A stretch of 64,000 bases of DNA from an uncultured Eubacteriales bacterium. GTDB taxonomy: Bacteria; Bacillota; Clostridia; Oscillospirales; Acutalibacteraceae. The position numbers and the translations under genes are program-made. How positions within the stretch are numbered: the stretch's first letter is position 1; each line of letters starts with the position of its first letter. Positions 24,336 to 33,143 of the stretch are shown one piece after another. A model generated the notes under the pieces. That model saw nothing but the letters and a program-made list of their open reading frames with translations. It was not told the DNA's origin and did no database searches. The stretch covers positions 4,895-68,894 of the forward strand of contig CAKTEU010000009.1 in assembly GCA_934552855.1 (NCBI GenBank), written 5' to 3'.

Positions 24336-24806
24336 ATGGCAAAAGACTCAAACACCGTTTCTGCGGTGCGCACGATTGCAGAACCGATTGCGCAAAAGCT
24401 CGGGCTTCAAATTTGGGATATTCGTTTCCTTAAAGAAGGCACGGGCTGGTTCCTTCGCATTTTTATTGATAAGGAGGGCGGAGTCGGAATTGACGATTGC
24501 GTTGAAATGAGCCGTGCACTCAATGACCCTCTTGACGAAGCCGACCTTATTGAACAGGCGTACTGCCTTGAGGTCAGCTCGCCCGGCATTGAACGTGAAC
24601 TTGTTCGTGACGAACATTTTCAAAAGTATATCGGAGAAAAAGTCAAACTCAAAACCATTCGTCCCGTTGACGGAAAGCGTGAGTTTTCCGGAACGCTTGA
24701 AAGCTATGACGACGGTATGATTACCGTTCGCTTTGAGGACGAAAGCGGTCTTTCCGTTAATAAAAAGGAAGTCGCATGGGTTAAGCTTGACGATTTCGAT
24801 TTTTAA
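24336..24806 (+). CDS. rimP: Ribosome maturation factor RimP
   Basis: 157 residues. The family motifs VDCVEMSRAL-like (here DDCVEMSRALNDPLDE) and LEVSSPGIERELVRDEHFQKYIG are present. RimP assists 30S subunit assembly. The ATG at 24336 follows AAAGGAG at 8 nt. First gene of a long operon, with 41 bp to nusA. Confidence 0.95.
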   Translation: MAKDSNTVSAVRTIAEPIAQKLGLQIWDIRFLKEGTGWFLRIFIDKEGGVGIDDCVEMSRALNDPLDEADLIEQAYCLEVSSPGIERELVRDEHFQKYIGEKVKLKTIRPVDGKREFSGTLESYDDGMITVRFEDESGLSVNKKEVAWVKLDDFDF

Positions 24807-24847
24807 ATAATATTGTAACACACATCGGAAAGGATTGATTATAAAAA

Positions 24848-25957
24848 ATGAACAAGGATTTTTTTGAAGCGGTAAAGCTTCTTGAAAGCGAAAAAGGAAT
24901 TTCTGCCGACTATATCTATGAAAAGATTAAGGCGGCAATCATTTCCGCAACCAAAAATCAGTATGGAAACCGTGACAACGTGGTTTGCGAAATTGACCCC
25001 GAAAAGCAAACAATGAGTGTTTATGTCAACATTGCCGTTGTTGACGAAGTTACCGAGCCCGCTGCGGAAATGACTCTTGAAGAAGCAAGAAATTATGATC
25101 CGGGCGCACAGGTAGGCTCGGTTGTCAGAATTAACCTTGACCCCAAAAAATTCGGCCGCATCGTTGCCCAAACCGCAAAAAGCGTTATCCGTCAGGGCAT
25201 CAGAGAAGCCGAAAGAGAACTTGCTTCAAAAGAGTTCCAGAATAGATATCAGGAAGTTGTTACCGCAAAGGTTCAAATGGTTGACCCGGAAACAGGCGAC
25301 GCAACAATTGAAATCGGAAGAGCAAACGCATTCTTCCCGAAAGCCGATCAGCTTCCGAACGACAACCTCAAGCCCGGTCAGCTTATCAAGGTTTATGTTG
25401 CTTCAATCAAAGAAGAAGGAACAACAAGCTATGCAAGCATTTCAAGAAGACATCCCGGTCTTGTTAAAAGACTTTTTGAAACCGAAGTTCCGGAAATTTA
25501 TGACGGCATTGTTGAAATCATGTCAGTTTCAAGAGAAGCAGGCTCAAGAACAAAAATTGCCGTTTCAAGCAAGGACGAAAACGTTGACGCAGTCGGTGCA
25601 TGCATCGGTCAAAGAGGTCAGCGTGTCAACAATATTATTGATTCGCTCGGCGGAGAAAAAATCGACATCGTCCGTTACAGCGAAGACCCGGCGGAATACA
25701 TTGCCGCATCACTTGCTCCGGCTCAGGTTCTTTCGGTTGATATTGATGAAACCCAGCAGAAGAGTTGTCACGTTGTTGTTCCGGACAGTCAGCTTTCGCT
25801 TGCAATCGGAAACAAGGGACAAAACGTTCGTCTTGCCGCAAGACTCACCGGCTGGAAGATTGACATCAAACCTTTGAGCGCAGCTTCTCAAAGCGCAAAA
25901 GAAGAACCGGAAGAACCGGCAAAGGAAGAAGTCGAAAGCGAAGTAACCGCCGATTAA
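24848..25957 (+). CDS. nusA: Transcription termination/antitermination factor NusA
   Basis: 369 residues: N-terminal RNA polymerase-binding domain, S1 domain (~130-200) and two KH domains (SVSREAGSRTKIAVSS, VDAVGACIGQRGQRV, SLAIGNKGQNVRLAARLTGW). It has the short Firmicutes form without the E. coli acidic repeats, and ends in a Glu-rich tail. It binds RNA polymerase at pauses. The last codons and TAA stop (25943-25957) are at the same time the left arm of structured repeat R1. Confidence 0.97.
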   Translation: MNKDFFEAVKLLESEKGISADYIYEKIKAAIISATKNQYGNRDNVVCEIDPEKQTMSVYVNIAVVDEVTEPAAEMTLEEARNYDPGAQVGSVVRINLDPKKFGRIVAQTAKSVIRQGIREAERELASKEFQNRYQEVVTAKVQMVDPETGDATIEIGRANAFFPKADQLPNDNLKPGQLIKVYVASIKEEGTTSYASISRRHPGLVKRLFETEVPEIYDGIVEIMSVSREAGSRTKIAVSSKDENVDAVGACIGQRGQRVNNIIDSLGGEKIDIVRYSEDPAEYIAASLAPAQVLSVDIDETQQKSCHVVVPDSQLSLAIGNKGQNVRLAARLTGWKIDIKPLSAASQSAKEEPEEPAKEEVESEVTAD

Positions 25958-26012
25958 CCGATGAGTATAAATCTTGACGGTATATTTGCCGCCTCAATTA
26001 ATCAGCGATTGC
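25943..26012 (+). repeat. Variable-stem structured element, copy R1 (nusA-ylxR junction)
   Basis: The arms GTAACCGCCGATTAA (25943-25957) and TTAATCAGCGATTGC (25998-26012) give 13 of 15 pairs. They enclose CCGATGAG, an inner variable hairpin, and CTCAA. The left arm overlaps the nusA 3' end. Confidence 0.7.
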
Positions 26013-26041
26013 CTTAAGAATATATTTTAGGAGTTGAAAAA

Positions 26042-26329
26042 ATGCACACCAAAAAAGTTCCGATGAGAAAATGTCTCGGCTGCGGTGAAATGCTGCCGAA
26101 AAAAGAACTTGTCAGAGTTGTTAAAACAAAAACGGGCGAAGGCGAGGACGATTATGAAATAAGCCTTGACTTGACCGGAAAAAAGGCCGGCCGCGGAGCG
26201 TATGTGTGCAAAAAAGCTTCCTGCCTTGCTTCGGCAAGAAAGGCAAGAAGAATAGAACGTGCACTTTCTTGTAAAATTCCGGAAGATGTTTTTGACCGCA
26301 TGGAAAAGGAGATGGAAGAGAATGAATGA
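26042..26329 (+). CDS. ylxR: YlxR (DUF448) RNA-binding protein
   Basis: 95 residues. MRKCLGCGEMLPKKELVRVV and GRGAYVCKKASCL are the YlxR signatures. It is a small basic protein always found between nusA and infB; in some bacteria it is reported to interact with RNase P. TAGGAG is 7 nt before the ATG. The 84-bp gap to nusA is unusual for this operon and is filled by element R1. Confidence 0.93.
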   Translation: MHTKKVPMRKCLGCGEMLPKKELVRVVKTKTGEGEDDYEISLDLTGKKAGRGAYVCKKASCLASARKARRIERALSCKIPEDVFDRMEKEMEENE

Positions 26330-26651
26330 CGAAAAAATTCTTTCTCTTTTCGGCCTTGCAAGAAGAGCCGGAAGACTTGCCCCAGGCCATGACGCCGTGA
26401 TTGAAAGCATTGTTAAAAACAAAGCAAAGCTTTGTGTGCTTTGCCTTGACGCTTCCGAAAGGCTTGAAAAGGAAGTCAGACACGCCTGTTCCTATGAAAA
26501 CAAGAACATACCCGTTTTGAAAGCGCAGTTCGATATGAAAAAACTTTCAAAAGCAATCGGCACAAAAGCTGCCGTTATTTCCATAAACGATGAAGGCTTT
26601 TCAAAAAAGCTTTTGTCAATGTTTGAAAACGATACACGGAGAAAGGAATGA
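26322..26651 (+). CDS. L7Ae/YlxQ family ribosomal protein
   Basis: 109 residues. LFGLARRAGRLAPGHDAVIE is the start typical of the bacterial L7Ae-like YlxQ protein, a kink-turn RNA binder. The ATG at 26322 overlaps the ylxR stop by 8 nt, so translation is coupled. Confidence 0.88.
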   Translation: MNDEKILSLFGLARRAGRLAPGHDAVIESIVKNKAKLCVLCLDASERLEKEVRHACSYENKNIPVLKAQFDMKKLSKAIGTKAAVISINDEGFSKKLLSMFENDTRRKE

Positions 26652-26655
26652 TTAC

Positions 26656-29196
26656 ATGCCGAGAGATAAATACAGAGTTCACGAGGTTGCAAAGGATTTC
26701 GGTATCAACAGCAAAAAAATCCTCGAAATTCTTGACGGCGGTTCTGCCGAGCCGAGAAAACACATGACGGCTCTTGAAGACGCAGAACTTGACCTTATTT
26801 TTGACACGATTACAAAGCAAAACGAAGTTGAATCCTTTGACGCATACTTTGCCGCCGGCGAAAGAGAAAAGGCCGAAAAAGCCGCAGCCGCCGAGGTAAA
26901 GGAAGCTCCTGCCGAAGAACCGGCAAAAGAAGAAGCAAAACCGGAAGCAAAGGAAGAAAAGAAACCTTCAAAAGCACCGGAAAAGAAAGCCGCAAAGGCC
27001 GAAAAGACCGAAAAGACCGCAAGGCCCGAAAGCAAAAAGGACGAAAAGAAACCCGAGCCCAAAAAGTCCGAACCCAAAAAGTCCGAACCCAAAAAGTCCG
27101 AAGCCAAAAAGCCGGAAAGCAAAAAGCCCGAACAGCAAAAGGCTGCCGCTCCCGCCGCACTTTCAAAGAAAGAAGAAAAGGCAAAGGAAAAAGCCAACAA
27201 ACCGCTTCAGGCAAGAACAAAGGGCGAAAAGAAACATATCGACACAAGAAGCAGCAACGTTGACCTTGAAAAATACAACGAACGCTATGAACAGATTGCC
27301 CCGGCGAACAAAATGCGTGACATGGGTGCTTCAAAGCAAAAAATCAAGCAAAAGAGTCAGCAATACAGAAAACAGGGTATGCGTTCTTCAAAGCGTGAAA
27401 CCGAAGCCGAAAGACTCAAGAGAATTGCCGCCGAAAGAGCCAAAAAGCAGATTACAATCAAAGTTCCCGAAGAAATCACTGTCGGCGAGCTTGCTTCAAT
27501 GCTCAAGATGACTGCTTCCGAAGTCATCAAAAAGCTCTTCTCGCTCGGCGTAATGGCAACCGTTAACGAAGTTATTGATTATGACACCGCCGAAATCGTT
27601 GCAACCGAACTCGGTGCAAAGGTTGAAAAACAGGTTGTTGTTTCAATTGAAGAAAGAATTATTGATGACAGCGAAGACAAGGAAGAAGACCTTCAAAAGC
27701 GTGATCCCGTTGTTGTTGTTATGGGACACGTTGACCACGGCAAAACTTCAATACTTGACGCAATCAGAAACACCGCTGTTACCGAAACCGAAGCCGGCGG
27801 AATTACTCAGCACATCGGTGCTTACAGGGTTGAATGCGGCGGTCAGATGATCACCTTCCTTGACACTCCGGGTCACGCCGCTTTCACCTCAATGAGAGCC
27901 AGAGGCGCAATGGCAACGGATATCGCCGTTTTGGTTGTTGCCGCCGACGACGGAATAATGCCGCAGACAATTGAAGCTATCAACCACGCAAAGGCGGCGG
28001 GAATCCAAATTATTGTTGCAATCAACAAAATGGATAAAGAGGGCGCAAACCCCGAAAGAATTAAACAGCAGCTTACAGAATATAACCTCGTTCCCGAAGA
28101 ATGGGGCGGCGACACAATCTGCGTTCCCGTTTCGGCAAAGACCCAGATGGGTATTGATTCGCTGCTTGAATCAATCCTTCTTGTTGCCGAAATGGCAGAG
28201 CTTAAGGCTAACCCGAACAGAGCCGCAAAGGGCGTTGTTATTGAAGCAAGACTTGACAAGGGCAGAGGCCCCGTTGCAACGCTTCTTGTTCAAAACGGAA
28301 CTCTTCATGCCGGTGACACAATCGTTGCCGGAACGGCAGTCGGCCGTGTTCGTGTAATGGTCAACGAAAAAGGCAGAAGACTCAAAGATGCCGGTCCTTC
28401 CGTACCCGTTGAAATCACGGGTCTTGCGGAAACTCCGAACGCAGGCGACAGCTTTGATGCCGTTTCGGATGAAAAGCTTGCAAGGGAACTTGTTGAACAA
28501 AGAAAGCAAAAGGAAAAGGAAGAACAGTTCAAGGCGTTCCACAAGGTTACGCTCGACAACCTTTTCTCATCGCTTAAGGAAGGCGAAATGAAAGAGCTTG
28601 CAATCGTTGTTAAGGCTGACGTTCAAGGCTCGGTTGAAGCCGTTAAGCAAAACCTTGAAAAGCTTTCAAACGATGAGGTTCGTGTTCGTGTAATTCACGG
28701 CGGTGTCGGAGCAATCAACGATTCGGACGTTATGCTTGCAAACGTTTCAAATGCAATCATCGTCGGCTTTAATGTTCGCCCGGACGCAAACGCTCAGGCA
28801 ACCGCAGAGCGTGAAGGCGTTGAAATGAGAATGTATCGTGTTATTTACGACTGCATTGAAGAAGTTGAGGCCGCAATGAAGGGTATGCTTGCTCCAAAGT
28901 TCCGTGAAGTTGCGCTCGGCAAGGTTGAAGTCAGAACCGTTATGAACCTTTCCTCCGCAGGCAAAATCGCCGGCAGCTATGTTCTTGACGGCAAGATTAC
29001 AAGGAACGCACAAATTCGTGTTGTTCGTGACGGTATTGTTGTTGCCGAAGATGAAATTGCTTCGCTTCGCCGATTCAAGGACGACGTTAAGGAAGTTGCT
29101 TCCGGCTTTGAATGCGGTATCGGACTTACAAAGTTCAACGATATCAAGGAAGGTGACATTCTTGAAGCCTTCATGATGGAAGAATACAGAGAATGA
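26656..29196 (+). CDS. infB: Translation initiation factor IF-2
   Basis: 846 residues. The N-terminal IF2_N motif YRVHEVAKDFGINSKKI is followed by a ~200-residue Lys/Glu/Pro/Ala linker with a four-fold PKKSE-type tandem repeat. The GTPase domain has GHVDHGKTS near residue 357, DTPGHAAF and NKMD. The C-terminal part binds fMet-tRNA. The ATG at 26656 follows GGAGAAAGGA. Upstream in-frame starts lie inside the L7Ae gene. Confidence 0.97.
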   Translation: MPRDKYRVHEVAKDFGINSKKILEILDGGSAEPRKHMTALEDAELDLIFDTITKQNEVESFDAYFAAGEREKAEKAAAAEVKEAPAEEPAKEEAKPEAKEEKKPSKAPEKKAAKAEKTEKTARPESKKDEKKPEPKKSEPKKSEPKKSEAKKPESKKPEQQKAAAPAALSKKEEKAKEKANKPLQARTKGEKKHIDTRSSNVDLEKYNERYEQIAPANKMRDMGASKQKIKQKSQQYRKQGMRSSKRETEAERLKRIAAERAKKQITIKVPEEITVGELASMLKMTASEVIKKLFSLGVMATVNEVIDYDTAEIVATELGAKVEKQVVVSIEERIIDDSEDKEEDLQKRDPVVVVMGHVDHGKTSILDAIRNTAVTETEAGGITQHIGAYRVECGGQMITFLDTPGHAAFTSMRARGAMATDIAVLVVAADDGIMPQTIEAINHAKAAGIQIIVAINKMDKEGANPERIKQQLTEYNLVPEEWGGDTICVPVSAKTQMGIDSLLESILLVAEMAELKANPNRAAKGVVIEARLDKGRGPVATLLVQNGTLHAGDTIVAGTAVGRVRVMVNEKGRRLKDAGPSVPVEITGLAETPNAGDSFDAVSDEKLARELVEQRKQKEKEEQFKAFHKVTLDNLFSSLKEGEMKELAIVVKADVQGSVEAVKQNLEKLSNDEVRVRVIHGGVGAINDSDVMLANVSNAIIVGFNVRPDANAQATAEREGVEMRMYRVIYDCIEEVEAAMKGMLAPKFREVALGKVEVRTVMNLSSAGKIAGSYVLDGKITRNAQIRVVRDGIVVAEDEIASLRRFKDDVKEVASGFECGIGLTKFNDIKEGDILEAFMMEEYRE

Positions 29197-29248
29197 TTCT
29201 TCCGCTCAAAGCAATAAAAATCGCTTTGAGAGAAAGGAAATTATTGCT

Positions 29249-29611
29249 ATGGCAGGTTTCAGAAAAGACCGTGTGTCCGAAGACATACGAAGAGAAATCA
29301 CTGCGCTGATCCGTGAACTTAAAGATCCGCGGGTGAAAGATAAAATGCTCACCGTTGTCAGAGTTGAGGTAAGCTCCGACGCTTCCTTTGCAAAAGTTTT
29401 TGTCAGTGCTCTTTCAGGCATTGACGAAGCAAAGGAGGCTGTCAAGGGTCTCACTGCCGCAACGGGACTTCTCAGGCGTGAGGTAGGAAATCGGCTTCAC
29501 CTGAGAAAAGCACCGGAAATAAAATTTGTTGCGGACGATTCCGTTGAACAGGGCGTTAAGCTTTTTGAAAAGCTTGACAAAGCCAAAAGAGGAACACACG
29601 ATGAAGATTGA
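29249..29611 (+). CDS. rbfA: Ribosome-binding factor A
   Basis: 120 residues. RVSEDIRREITALIRELKD-like start (VSEDIRREITALIRELKDPR), KVFVSALSG and the closing LRKAPEIKFVADDSVEQG are RbfA hallmarks. It is a 30S assembly factor for cold adaptation. Its end overlaps nrnA by 11 nt. Confidence 0.95.
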   Translation: MAGFRKDRVSEDIRREITALIRELKDPRVKDKMLTVVRVEVSSDASFAKVFVSALSGIDEAKEAVKGLTAATGLLRREVGNRLHLRKAPEIKFVADDSVEQGVKLFEKLDKAKRGTHDED

Positions 29612-30545
29612 TTTTTCACGTGCCGTTTCGCTCCTTCGTGAAAATGATGATTTTATTATTCTTACTCATGCAAGTGCGGACGGCGACACGCTCGGCGGCG
29701 GCTTTGCGCTGCTTACGGCACTTAAAAGCCTTGGCAAAAAGGCAAAGCTTGTAAACAACGACCCGATTGCGGAAAAATACCGCTTCCTTATTGCCGAAAG
29801 CGATGACATCGGCGACGACGGCTTTGTTGTCAGCGTTGATGTTGCGGATAAAGTCCTTCTCGGAAAAGAGACAAACGAAAGGTTTGGCGCCAGGGTCTCT
29901 CTTGCAATCGACCACCATTCAACAAACAAGCTTTTTGCAAAGGAAACTTATGTTGAAGGCTCTTCCGCTTCCGCATGCGAGATTGTGTATCTCATCATAA
30001 AGGCACTCGGTGTAAAAATTGACGAAGAAATCGCAACAAGGCTTTATACCGGCTGTTCAACCGACACAGGGTGTTTCCGCTATTCAAACGTTACGCCGAG
30101 AACACACCGAATCGCCGCCGACCTCATTGAGCTTGGCGCAAGGCACGGCGAGGTCAACGTAAGAATGTTTGAAACAAAAAAGCCCGGCTTTTTAAAGCTT
30201 CAAAGTCTTTGCCTTGCTTCGCTTGAGCTTTTTTTCGGTGGAAAAGTCAGCGTGATCACCGTTACGCAAAAAATGCTTTCCGAGTGCTCCTGCGGCGAAG
30301 AGGACTGCGATGCAATTGTTGCGCTTTCACGCCAGATTGAGGGCGTTCAGGCCGGCATAACGTTCAAGGAAAAAAAGGACGGATCATATAAAGTTTCCGT
30401 CCGCACACATGAAAGCCTTGATGCGGCCGTGTTCTGTTCGGCTTTTGGCGGCGGCGGACACGCAAGGGCGGCAGGCTGCCAGTTTGACTGCCCGCTTGAA
30501 GAAGCGAAAAAAGCGGTTCTTGATGAAATGAAAAAGTATTTTTAA
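29601..30545 (+). CDS. nrnA: DHH/DHHA1 phosphoesterase NrnA (nanoRNase/pAp phosphatase)
   Basis: 314 residues. The DHH motifs HASADGDTLGGGFAL, DHHSTN and SVDVAD are visible, with the DHHA1 glycine loop GGGGHARAAGC at the end. NrnA degrades 2-5-nt RNAs and pAp. The ATG at 29601 lies inside rbfA, so translation is coupled. The longer frame from 29526 is not supported. Confidence 0.93.
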   Translation: MKIDFSRAVSLLRENDDFIILTHASADGDTLGGGFALLTALKSLGKKAKLVNNDPIAEKYRFLIAESDDIGDDGFVVSVDVADKVLLGKETNERFGARVSLAIDHHSTNKLFAKETYVEGSSASACEIVYLIIKALGVKIDEEIATRLYTGCSTDTGCFRYSNVTPRTHRIAADLIELGARHGEVNVRMFETKKPGFLKLQSLCLASLELFFGGKVSVITVTQKMLSECSCGEEDCDAIVALSRQIEGVQAGITFKEKKDGSYKVSVRTHESLDAAVFCSAFGGGGHARAAGCQFDCPLEEAKKAVLDEMKKYF

Positions 30546-30557
30546 GGAGACAAAAGT

Positions 30558-31451
30558 GTGAACGGTTTTGTTTTTGTTGACAAGCCGAAGGATATTTCGT
30601 CGTTTTTGCTTTGCGCAAAGGTTCGGCGGGTTTTCGGCGAAAAAAAGTCCGGTCACACCGGAACTCTTGACCCGATGGCGACGGGCGCAATGGTTGTTGC
30701 GCTTTCTGCGGCAACAAGGTTCATTGAACTTATTCCCGAAACGGGAAAAGCTTATAAAGCCTCGTTTCTTTTCGGAAAAGAAACTGACACGCTTGACATT
30801 ACGGGCAGCGTCATTTCGGTTTGCGACGTTTCGGTGACGAAAGCGCAGATTGAAGCCGAACTTCAAAAATTTAAAGGCGAAACGTTTCAGCTTCCGCCGA
30901 TGTATTCCGCACTGAAAAAGGACGGAGTACGACTTTATGAACTTGCAAGAAAAGGCGAAAGCATTGAGCGTGAAAGGCGAAAAATCAATATTACTGAACT
31001 TCGTCTGATTTCTTATGACGAAAAAAGCCATGAGGGCGAACTTTATGTTGCCTGTTCGGCCGGAACCTATATCCGCTCGCTGATTGCGGATATAGGAGAA
31101 GCACTTTCAACAAAGGCTGTTATGACATCGCTCAGACGGGTGAAAGCGAACGCCGCTTCAATCGAACAGTGTTTCACGCTCGCTGAACTTGAAAAGCTCA
31201 AAGAGGCGGACAGGCTTTCTGAAGCGATTGTTCCGATTGAGGACGTGCTTTCCTTTGAAAAAATAACCGTCAGCGAAAACCAGGCAAAACGCTTTTCAAA
31301 CGGCGGCGAGCTTTTTCTTGAACGATTGCAAAAGGGTACGGTTGACGGTGTGCTTTACAGCGTATTTTCGCCGAAAAAAGAATTCCTCGGTGTTGCGGTT
31401 TCCGATTATGAGCGGGGACTTTTGAAACCGAGAAAAATCATGAGCAAATAA
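30558..31451 (+). CDS. truB: tRNA pseudouridine(55) synthase TruB
   Basis: 297 residues. The catalytic Asp lies in KSGHTGTLDPMATGAMV, and the substrate-loop KAYKASFLFGKETDTLD is typical. GTG start at 30558 after AAGGAG. It makes pseudouridine 55 in the tRNA T-loop. Confidence 0.95.
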   Translation: MNGFVFVDKPKDISSFLLCAKVRRVFGEKKSGHTGTLDPMATGAMVVALSAATRFIELIPETGKAYKASFLFGKETDTLDITGSVISVCDVSVTKAQIEAELQKFKGETFQLPPMYSALKKDGVRLYELARKGESIERERRKINITELRLISYDEKSHEGELYVACSAGTYIRSLIADIGEALSTKAVMTSLRRVKANAASIEQCFTLAELEKLKEADRLSEAIVPIEDVLSFEKITVSENQAKRFSNGGELFLERLQKGTVDGVLYSVFSPKKEFLGVAVSDYERGLLKPRKIMSK

Positions 31452-31495
31452 AATTTTTTATGTTTACATAATTACCTCAAAGCGGGGGATCAAAA

Positions 31496-32419
31496 TTGTT
31501 TAAGACGGATAATAAATTGTGCGGAGACTGCCTTTTGGCTCTCGGAAATTTTGACGGAATCCACAAAGGGCACAGGGCCGTTCTTGAAAAAGCGCTTTTT
31601 GAAGCTGAAAAAAGGGGTCTCGTTCCTGCGGTTCTTCTTTTTGACGAACACCCTAAAAAGGTTCTTTTCGGTGAAGCTCCGCCTTCGCTGATTACGGAAA
31701 GCGACAAAAGGGAACAGCTTTCAAAAATGGGCTTTTCTCTTGTTACCGTCTCGTTTGAAAAAATCCGGAACCTTTCCGCTGCGGAGTTTTTGACAAAAAT
31801 TTATTGCTCGCTTAATGTTCGTGCGATATCCTGCGGATATAACTATCGTTTCGGAAAAAATGCCGAAGGCGACACCGCCGTTTTAAAGACCGAATGCGAA
31901 AAGCTCGGAATAACGCTTTTTGTTGCGCCTCAGCAGATTTTTGAAGGTGAGCCGATAAGCTCAACAAGAATCCGCACCGCCCTTCAAAACGGAGAAGTAA
32001 AAAGGGCTAACGCCATGCTTGGCAGAGAGTTTTCCTATTGCATTGAAGTTGTCAGCGGCGACAGAAGAGGAAGGCTTCTCGGTTTTCCGACAATCAATCA
32101 GTTTTTCCCGCCGAACTTTGTGAAGCTTCGAAAGGGCGTTTATGCTTCAAAGGTCAGGCTTTCGCATAAATGGTATCCTGCAGTGACAAATATCGGAACA
32201 CGTCCGACCGTTGACGGCGAAAGCTTCCGCAGCGAAACGTGTATTCTCGGCTTTTCGGGCGACCTTTACGGCGCAGAAGTTGAAGTTTTTCTTCTTGATT
32301 TTTTGCGTGACGAAACAAAGTTTGCGTCGCTTGAAGAACTCACAAACGCAATAAGCCGTGATGCAAAAAAGGCACGAAAAATATATGAAGCGACCGAAGA
32401 AAACAGGCCGCAAGTCTAA
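31496..32419 (+). CDS. ribF: Bifunctional riboflavin kinase / FAD synthetase
   Basis: 307 residues. The N-terminal FAD synthetase domain has LGNFDGIHKGHRAVL and SSTRIRTALQNGEV. The C-terminal flavokinase domain has GRLLGFPTINQF and VTNIGTRPTVDG. Start is a TTG at 31496, 8 nt after GGGGG. It makes FMN and FAD, used by the many flavoproteins nearby. Confidence 0.95.
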   Translation: MFKTDNKLCGDCLLALGNFDGIHKGHRAVLEKALFEAEKRGLVPAVLLFDEHPKKVLFGEAPPSLITESDKREQLSKMGFSLVTVSFEKIRNLSAAEFLTKIYCSLNVRAISCGYNYRFGKNAEGDTAVLKTECEKLGITLFVAPQQIFEGEPISSTRIRTALQNGEVKRANAMLGREFSYCIEVVSGDRRGRLLGFPTINQFFPPNFVKLRKGVYASKVRLSHKWYPAVTNIGTRPTVDGESFRSETCILGFSGDLYGAEVEVFLLDFLRDETKFASLEELTNAISRDAKKARKIYEATEENRPQV

Positions 32420-32438
32420 AATAAAGGACAAAAAAACA

Positions 32439-33119
32439 ATGAAAAAACTTAACGTTAAAGCGGTATTTTTTGATTTTGACGATACGCTCCAAAGCAGAAA
32501 GGGAGCATACAGAATTTACTGCGAAAACTTTTTGACAAAATATTTTCCCGACATTTCAAATGAAGAACGGGAAAAAAAGCTTGACGAAATGGAGGAGCAC
32601 GTTGACGGCGGCTATAAGGAAAGGGAGGTTTATTTTCCGGAACTTATTAAGCTTTGGAACTGGAAGAACCACCCGCCGATGCAGGAGCTTTTCGATTCGT
32701 TCAATTATGACTACGGAAAAAATGTTGATATGCTCCCCGGTGCAATTGACGTTCTGAAAGAGATTAAACGTAGAGGATACATTCTCGGCGCAATCACAAA
32801 CGGTGTTTCCTCGCTTCAGAATATGAAGCTTGACACCGCCGGAATAAGGGAACTTTTTGACGTTGTTGTGGTTTCGGGTGACATCGGAATCTATAAACCC
32901 GACAGGCGGATTTTTGATGAGGCTGTAAAGCGTGCGGGAGTTAAAAATGAAGAAAGCCTTTTTGTCGGTGACCACCCGATTAACGACGTTGAAGGCGCAC
33001 TCGGTGCAAACATGAAGGTTATCCGCATGAATTACGGCGATTTCAAGGGCAAAGGACTCGGAAAAAAAGGTGTCTTTGCCGAAATTGAAGACATAAGAGA
33101 TGTTCTCAATTACCTTTAA
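32439..33119 (+). CDS. HAD-family hydrolase (YjjG-like)
   Basis: 227 residues. HAD motifs I-IV are visible: FFDFDDTLQSRKGAY, AITNGVSSLQ, the Lys in GIYKPDRRIF and VGDHPINDVEGA. The cap sequence and length resemble YjjG-type noncanonical nucleotide 5'-nucleotidases. It starts 19 bp after ribF with AAAGGA upstream and belongs to the same operon. The substrate is not certain. Confidence 0.82.
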   Translation: MKKLNVKAVFFDFDDTLQSRKGAYRIYCENFLTKYFPDISNEEREKKLDEMEEHVDGGYKEREVYFPELIKLWNWKNHPPMQELFDSFNYDYGKNVDMLPGAIDVLKEIKRRGYILGAITNGVSSLQNMKLDTAGIRELFDVVVVSGDIGIYKPDRRIFDEAVKRAGVKNEESLFVGDHPINDVEGALGANMKVIRMNYGDFKGKGLGKKGVFAEIEDIRDVLNYL

Positions 33120-33143
33120 TTTTTGAGAAAAGGAGAATTTATT

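Noticed and set aside
27055..27135. Short tandem repeats in infB
   Set aside because: They encode the low-complexity Lys/Glu/Ser/Pro linker normal in IF-2; an ordinary feature.
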